A DNA stretch of 64,000 nt, from positions 186,001 through 250,000 of the forward strand of contig NZ_JAGTWO010000005.1 of the NCBI RefSeq assembly GCF_018842675.1, read 5' to 3'. Under the pieces are notes generated by a model. That model searched no databases. It was not told the DNA's origin and was given only the letters and a program-made list of their open reading frames with translations. This stretch comes from Candidatus Pantoea bituminis (GTDB taxonomy: Bacteria; Pseudomonadota; Gammaproteobacteria; Enterobacterales; Enterobacteriaceae). The translations under genes were made by a program, and so were the position numbers. Numbering within the stretch: position 1 is the stretch's first letter; each line of letters starts with the position of its first letter. Positions 59,430 through 64,000 of this stretch are shown one piece after another.

Positions 59430-59523
59430 TTCCCACACTGAACTCGGGATTTTGTCGCGGGGAAAATTATGCCAGGATGCATGAAAGTTAAATAATAGTT
59501 AATAATTTCAGGCATTCGATCTC

Positions 59524-60432
59524 ATGTTTAACGCATTCTTTTCTCTGCGCTCAATCTACTCATCTTTGCTGTTAGCGCTGGTGGTGTTACTTCCTTCGAC
59601 GTCTTTGTTAGCCCGGCCTGAACTCAAGCCGCTGGGCGAAAACATCGCTGACATGGGGTCAACTTATTATCAATTTCAGACGCATTTCTTCACCTCTGCT
59701 GATGGCGAGCGTCGCTATAAAGTCTGGATTGGCATTCCTAAAAAAGCCGCTCCCGCAGCAGGTTATCCGGTTCTGTATATGCTAGATGGCAACGCGGCAA
59801 TGGCGCGCTTATCCGAGCCGATGTTAAAACAGATGAGCAGCGAAGAGCCGCCCGTGCTGGTGGCGGTAGGCTACGACACTAATCTCCCTTTTGACGTGGC
59901 CGCGCGCAGTTTTGACTACACACCGGCAGGGGAAAATCTTGAACAAGATCAGCGGATGCGAGGCAGAAAGGGCGGCGGAAGCGCTGAGTTTCGTCAGCTT
60001 CTTTTAAATGAAATCGTGCCGTATGTCGAAAAGCGAGCCCCCAGCAATCCTCTTAAACGCGGCATTTGGGGACACTCCTTCGGTGGCCTGTTTGTGCTTG
60101 ATTCCTATTACAATACAACATGGTTTCACAACTACTTTGCTGCTGCGCCATCATTAGGTTGGGCAAACCAACGCATTATCGCGTTGGCTAAAGAGAGTGA
60201 TCCGGCGCGCTTGCAGCACAAATCGCTTTATTTGATGGAAGGTGATGGCGTGACCGAACAACGTAAAGGCCACTCGAGTGATCTCAAGCACGAAGAGGGC
60301 CAATTAATGCAGATACTTGAACACAAAGGTGGAGATTTGCATCTGTCACGTTATCCGGGCCAAACGCACGGGCAAATATTACCGTCTTCCCTCACCGATA
60401 CGCTGCGCATCATGTCGAATAATCAAAATTGA
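59524..60432 (+). CDS. Alpha/beta-hydrolase-fold esterase, IroE/Fes-like (D-type esterase)
   Basis: 302 aa with an N-terminal hydrophobic signal or anchor (about 10-30, IYSSLLLALVVLLPSTSLLA). The nucleophile elbow is GHSFGG (Ser185), in the segment RGIWGHSFGGLFVLDSYYN, and GQTHGQ provides the His. The family (esterase D, PF00756) includes IroE and Fes, which cut siderophore esters. The periplasmic or membrane location fits IroE. No siderophore genes are adjacent, so the substrate is uncertain. Confidence 0.84.
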   Translation: MFNAFFSLRSIYSSLLLALVVLLPSTSLLARPELKPLGENIADMGSTYYQFQTHFFTSADGERRYKVWIGIPKKAAPAAGYPVLYMLDGNAAMARLSEPMLKQMSSEEPPVLVAVGYDTNLPFDVAARSFDYTPAGENLEQDQRMRGRKGGGSAEFRQLLLNEIVPYVEKRAPSNPLKRGIWGHSFGGLFVLDSYYNTTWFHNYFAAAPSLGWANQRIIALAKESDPARLQHKSLYLMEGDGVTEQRKGHSSDLKHEEGQLMQILEHKGGDLHLSRYPGQTHGQILPSSLTDTLRIMSNNQN

Positions 60433-60531
60433 GAAGAGCAGGATCTTTATTGTCGCTACTTTCAGGCTTCACATCATCATGGTTTTCCATTAGCTTATGG
60501 GAAATGATTGTTTCCTAAATAAGGTAAATTG

Positions 60532-61137
60532 ATGCGTGACCCAACGACTCTCAAAGATCGGGGACGGCCTCGTGAATTCCAGTTGGAAGCGGTGCTGGAT
60601 AGCGCCATGCTGGTGTTCCGTGAGAAAGGCTTTCATGCCACATCGATGAGCGATCTCAGTAAAGCGATGCAGCTTACCACTGGCAGCATCTACAAAGCTT
60701 TCAGCGATAAAAATCAGCTATTTACACAAGTCTTTTCCCGCTATCTGTCGCTGCGCAACAGCGATCTACGTAGCCGACTGGCAACGTGCGAAACAGGTTT
60801 ATCACGTCTGGAAGCGCTATTGGTTTTTTATGTTGAATCGGTGCGAGATATAGAAGGGCAGCGCGGTTGTCTGGTTGCAGGTAGTGCTGTTGAACTGCAA
60901 ACACTTGATAAAGATCTTGCTGATGCAGTCAGCGAAGCACTGATGCGTAATCTAAATAATATCCAGCTTCTAATTCAGCAAGGTCAGCAGGATGGATCAA
61001 TCAACGCGGAGTTGAATGCGGATGCCACAGCTTCATTGATGCTGTGCATTGTGCTGGGCATGCGCGTAGCGGGAAAAATTCCCCAAACGCGTCCTGATGA
61101 AAGCATTGTGCCGTTGGCGTTAAAGATCCTTAACTAA
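60532..61137 (+). CDS. TetR-family transcriptional regulator
   Basis: 201 aa from ATG 60532. The TetR HTH is at about 25-65 (FREKGFHATSMSDLSKAMQL, TTGSIYKAFSDKNQLF). The remainder is helical with GQRGCLVAGSAVELQ, typical of the TetR_C subgroup near oxidoreductases and esterases. An imperfect inverted repeat GGAAA-TGATTG-TTTCC at 60500-60515 just upstream may be its operator. It probably controls the upstream esterase or itself. Confidence 0.86.
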   Translation: MRDPTTLKDRGRPREFQLEAVLDSAMLVFREKGFHATSMSDLSKAMQLTTGSIYKAFSDKNQLFTQVFSRYLSLRNSDLRSRLATCETGLSRLEALLVFYVESVRDIEGQRGCLVAGSAVELQTLDKDLADAVSEALMRNLNNIQLLIQQGQQDGSINAELNADATASLMLCIVLGMRVAGKIPQTRPDESIVPLALKILN

Positions 61138-61491
61138 AATTTTAACTCATTAAGGCGTGATCATCCCCTAAAAAACGACTCAGGAGAAAATCGTTAGCGT
61201 GTGCTTCACAGTACGACTACGTAAATTACCATGCCAAACGGGCCTTCCGGTCCTTCACGAGAGCCTTTTCTGAACCTACCACGCTGGCCCCGGCAAATTA
61301 TCCCTGCCACGTATCATCCGTTTCCTACGCGACAAGAAGACCGGGCTGATTAATGTTTCCCGGTAAACCCTGCATCATGTTTTCAGCCCGGCAGCTGAGC
61401 GAACGGACATTTCACTGCCGGCGATTGATTCACTTAGCACACCTCATTAAACAGCCTGGACTCCTCACAGTCGGGCATGGAGAGCAACACC
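61138..61491. other. Gene-free junction before the fimbrial operon
   Basis: No supported gene is seen. G+C rises visibly from about 61.2 kb into the fimbrial genes, so the boundary of an acquired segment may lie here. No flanking repeat, tRNA or integrase is seen. Confidence 0.4.
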
Positions 61492-62013
61492 ATGAACAAG
61501 AACATTATCGCACTGGCCATCCTGGCAGGTGCCGCTTTCGCTTCTGCGGCAAACGCAGCAAGCGGCACTATCGACTTCACCGGCAGCGTGACGTCGGCTT
61601 CCTGTACCATCGACGCCGCGTCTCAAGCCCAGACCGTTGCCCTTGGTAACGTCGGTACCAGCGACTTCGGCACGGCCGGCTCTACCTCAGGTAGCGGCAA
61701 AATCACCGTGGTGCTGAGCGCCTGTCCGGCCGCGGCAACCACCGCCGCAGTAAGCTTCGGCGGCCCGGCTGATCCTGTAAACAGCAACCTGCTGGCGCTG
61801 AGCCCGGCCTCTACCGCTAAAAACGTGGCCATTGCCCTGTTCGAAGATGACAGCACCACGGCTATTCCGCTGGCGTCCAAGTCTAAAACCTATCCACTGA
61901 GCACCGCAGCCGACACCACGCTGACCTACTTCGCCAAGTATCAGTCGACGGCTGCCACCGTGACGGAAGGCTCGGCGAACGCCGCTGCTGACTTCACCGT
62001 GCTGTATAACTGA
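61492..62013 (+). CDS. Type 1-like major fimbrial subunit (pilin)
   Basis: 173 aa from ATG 61492, with GGAGAG upstream. The signal peptide ends at about residue 22 (AILAGAAFASAANAA). The mature domain has the paired Cys of chaperone-usher pilins (GSVTSASCTIDAASQ; LSACPAAAT) and a donor-strand-like C terminus ending FTVLYN. It is the first gene of the operon, followed by chaperone and usher. It is exported to the periplasm and polymerised on the cell surface. Confidence 0.9.
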   Translation: MNKNIIALAILAGAAFASAANAASGTIDFTGSVTSASCTIDAASQAQTVALGNVGTSDFGTAGSTSGSGKITVVLSACPAAATTAAVSFGGPADPVNSNLLALSPASTAKNVAIALFEDDSTTAIPLASKSKTYPLSTAADTTLTYFAKYQSTAATVTEGSANAAADFTVLYN

Positions 62014-62098
62014 TACCCCGGAACACGGATGTCAATAACCTGCCGCTCGTGGCGGGTTATTTTTTACCGGATTAACGATAAAAGAGTGAAGGAAAAAG

Positions 62099-62785
62099 AT
62101 GTCTCGCTTATTAACGGGCCTGTGTTTTTTGAGTCTTCTTGGTTTAGCCGCGCTGCAGTCCGCCCAGGCGGGCGTGATTATCGGTGGGACGCGCATTATT
62201 TATCATGCGGATAAAAAAGAGACCTCCATTTCGGTAAAGAACCCTGAAAAAACAGCACCCTTCCTGATTCAGTCATGGGTGGAAACCTATCCGGAAGCCA
62301 CGGCAGACAAGCCCCTGTTTATTATTACGCCCCCGCTGTTTCGCCTCGATGCGGGCAAAGAAAACATTGTCCGCATTGTGCGCACGGGCGGAAGCTTACC
62401 GGAAGACCGGGAGTCAGTGTTCTGGGCAAACATCAAGTCTATTCCGGCGTCTGAAAGCACCGACACAAACCGCTTACTCATCTCCGTCAAGACCAAAATC
62501 AAACTGTTCTACCGTCCGTCCGCGCTGAAAGAGAATGCCGGCAGTGCCTATAAGAAGCTGGCGTTTGCCGTTCGCGGTGACAGGCTGGTTATCACGAATC
62601 CCACGCCCTATTACGTCTCGTTTAACAGCATCACCGTGGGCGGCACGCCACTGAAAGCGCCGGGCATGATCGCCCCGAAATCCGTCCTGGAGCTGCCGTT
62701 AATGAAGGCCAGAGGCGGTTCAGTCAGCTGGACAGCCATAAATGACTTTGGTGGTGTGACCGGCGCCGAGACGCGTCAGCTGTAA
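62099..62785 (+). CDS. Periplasmic fimbrial chaperone (PapD-like)
   Basis: 228 aa. The signal peptide ends around residue 24 (LCFLSLLGLAALQSAQA). The Ig-like domain 1 starts GVIIGGTRIIYHADKKETSI. The usual G1 beta-strand and Arg/Lys anchors are present (KIKLFYRPSALK), and NPTPYYVSFNSITVGG lies in domain 2. It folds and delivers pilins to the usher. It lies between pilin and usher genes and has GAAGGAAAAA before its ATG. Confidence 0.92.
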   Translation: MSRLLTGLCFLSLLGLAALQSAQAGVIIGGTRIIYHADKKETSISVKNPEKTAPFLIQSWVETYPEATADKPLFIITPPLFRLDAGKENIVRIVRTGGSLPEDRESVFWANIKSIPASESTDTNRLLISVKTKIKLFYRPSALKENAGSAYKKLAFAVRGDRLVITNPTPYYVSFNSITVGGTPLKAPGMIAPKSVLELPLMKARGGSVSWTAINDFGGVTGAETRQL

Positions 62786-62886
62786 TTAACCACCCCTCCT
62801 TTTAGCTAATCCTTACTCCGCCCGGCTGATTTTTCTGCCGGGCCTGAGCGGCTGCGCCTGAAAATCACCAAGCGGGAATATGAACG

Positions 62887-64000
62887 ATGACCTCAAAGAT
62901 AAAAAAATCAATAATAAAATCAATGCGTCACCCTATTAACAATACGTTTCAGGACGAAATTCAGGCGGTCAGCGGGTTGCCTTATTCGACAGTAGCCTGT
63001 TTTGTGGCTGCCGGTATTTTATCCGGCCTCTGTCTGGCGGCTTCACCCGCTGCCGCTGCAGACTATTTCGACCCTGCTGCGCTGGAATTAAAAGAGAGCA
63101 GCGCGGCCGAAAGTGACCTCAGGCAGTTTTCCACCGCTGGCGGGCAGTTGCCCGGCGTCTATCTCGTTGATGTTTATCTCAACGGCAACCAGGTCGGCAC
63201 CCGCGACGTCACGTTTGTCGACGACGGGGGCAGGCTGCTGCCCGAATTCACGCCCGCCGAATTAAGCGCGATGGGGGTGAAAAATGAAGCCTTCCCGTTG
63301 CTGAATCTGATGCGTCAGGACCAGGCGCTGAGCAACCTGGGTGAGCTTATCCCTGACGCCGACAGCCGCTTTGATTTCAGCCAGCAGCGCCTTGATGTGA
63401 GCATTCCGCAGGCGGCGCTGAACATTGAGGCCCGTAACGCTGTTAACCCTGCGTTGTGGGATCAGGGGCTGACCTCGGCCCGGCTGAACTACAGCTATAG
63501 CGGGGCCAACACTGACTACGGCACGGGCCGCAGCCGCAGTAACTTCTTCAATTTGCGCAGCGGCTTTAACGCCGGTGCCTGGCGCCTGCGTAACTATTCC
63601 ACCTATGCAGGCAGCGGGCAGAAGAGAGCCAGCTGGCAGAGCATCAGTACGTACGCACAGCGTGACGTGCAGCCCTTAAAAGGCCAGCTGACCCTCGGCG
63701 ACAGCGCCACGCCTGGCGAGGTGTTTGACAGCGTGTCGTTTAGGGGCGTGCAGCTGGTATCTGACAACAATATGCTGCCCGACAGCCTGCGCGGTTTTGC
63801 TCCGGTTATCCGTGGCATTGCGCAGTCTAACGCGCAGGTGACAGTGCGCCAGAACGGTTACGTGATTTACCAGACTTACGTGGCGCCGGGTGCGTTCACC
63901 ATTACTGACCTGTATCCGACCGCTTCGAGCGGGGATCTGGAAGTGGTTATCCGCGAAGCTGACGGTTCAGAGCGGGTCTCTCTGCAGCCCTTCTCCGCGG
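62887..64000 (+). CDS. Outer-membrane fimbrial usher (FimD/PapC family), N-terminal part
   Basis: 371 codons are seen and the gene runs off the window. It starts at ATG 62887 with a long N-terminal extension before the signal-like CFVAAGILSGLCLAASPAAA. The mature N-terminal domain follows (YFDPAALELKESSAAESDLR, LPGVYLVDVYLNGNQVGTRD), then the barrel with RGVQLVSDNNMLPDSLRGFA and PVIRGIAQSNAQVTVRQNGY. It threads pilins across the outer membrane. No frameshift is seen up to the window end. Confidence 0.92.
   Translation, partial: MTSKIKKSIIKSMRHPINNTFQDEIQAVSGLPYSTVACFVAAGILSGLCLAASPAAAADYFDPAALELKESSAAESDLRQFSTAGGQLPGVYLVDVYLNGNQVGTRDVTFVDDGGRLLPEFTPAELSAMGVKNEAFPLLNLMRQDQALSNLGELIPDADSRFDFSQQRLDVSIPQAALNIEARNAVNPALWDQGLTSARLNYSYSGANTDYGTGRSRSNFFNLRSGFNAGAWRLRNYSTYAGSGQKRASWQSISTYAQRDVQPLKGQLTLGDSATPGEVFDSVSFRGVQLVSDNNMLPDSLRGFAPVIRGIAQSNAQVTVRQNGYVIYQTYVAPGAFTITDLYPTASSGDLEVVIREADGSERVSLQPFSA

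Noticed and set aside
61200..61340. Short plus-strand stretch resembling the end of an AraC regulator
   Set aside because: The similarity (RSFTRAF, then TTLAPANY) is too short and lacks the preceding HTH; it may be chance or old debris.

Overview
The window looks like part of a large plasmid or secondary replicon from an enteric gammaproteobacterium, most likely Erwiniaceae (Pantoea/Erwinia group). This is an inference. Proteins resemble Escherichia/Pantoea families (BluF, Lhr, AcrB, Sad, AzlCD). A RepFIB/P1-type initiator with iterons, a Dam-site cluster and a ParA/ParB partition pair lies at 49.7-54.8 kb, among metabolic, transport and regulatory genes. No rRNA, tRNA, insertion sequence, integrase, phage gene or CRISPR array was recognised.

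Layout. 0-1.7 kb: start of a GH3 beta-glucosidase, divergent from a LacI regulator. 1.8-4.1 kb: EmrB/QacA-type exporter and divergent TetR regulator. 4.1-8.7 kb: a catabolic operon (MFS permease, TIM-barrel isomerase, Gfo/Idh/MocA dehydrogenase, LacI repressor) behind twin GTAATCGATTAC operators. 8.9-15.2 kb: LysR, a DUF1471 protein, a RamA-like AraC activator and an AcrAB-like RND pump. 15.5-23.6 kb: small redox, detoxification and acetyltransferase genes and a BLUF-EAL photoreceptor. 23.9-28.1 kb: a KGG stress protein, a DUF1275 membrane protein, a MarR regulator and several decayed genes. 28.1-31.3 kb: siderophore-type binding protein and TonB receptor. 31.4-36.4 kb: two small regulator-linked operons (XRE-cupin with B3/4 and DapA-like; LysR with CMD, tautomerase and DUF4865). 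36.6-41.3 kb: Lhr helicase. 41.2-49.2 kb: LysR/aldo-keto reductase, small membrane protein, sugar porter, an anion permease behind a perfect Fur-box consensus, and a FUSC protein. 49.7-54.8 kb: parB, parA, a 1.1-kb iteron field, repA and the probable origin. 55-61.1 kb: succinate-semialdehyde dehydrogenase, FAD amino-acid oxidase, XRE-cupin regulator with AzlCD exporter, an esterase and a TetR regulator. 61.5-64 kb: a visibly more G+C-rich chaperone-usher fimbrial operon (pilin, chaperone, usher, cut by the window end).

The strongest global observation is technical. At least twelve otherwise well-preserved genes are broken by a single-base indel, mostly in short homopolymers. Eleven are one-base deletions and one is an apparent +1. 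This pattern fits uncorrected base-calling errors better than real gene loss. Gene decay that a single indel cannot explain is confined to about 24.3-28.1 kb.

I found no convincing wholly new multi-gene system. The best biological leads are the BLUF protein whose EAL domain keeps its catalytic signature, the organised origin with 21-bp-phased iterons plus about 25 extra iterons around the repA 3' end, the Fur-box-controlled anion permease, and the compact XRE-cupin/B3-4/DapA-like operon.
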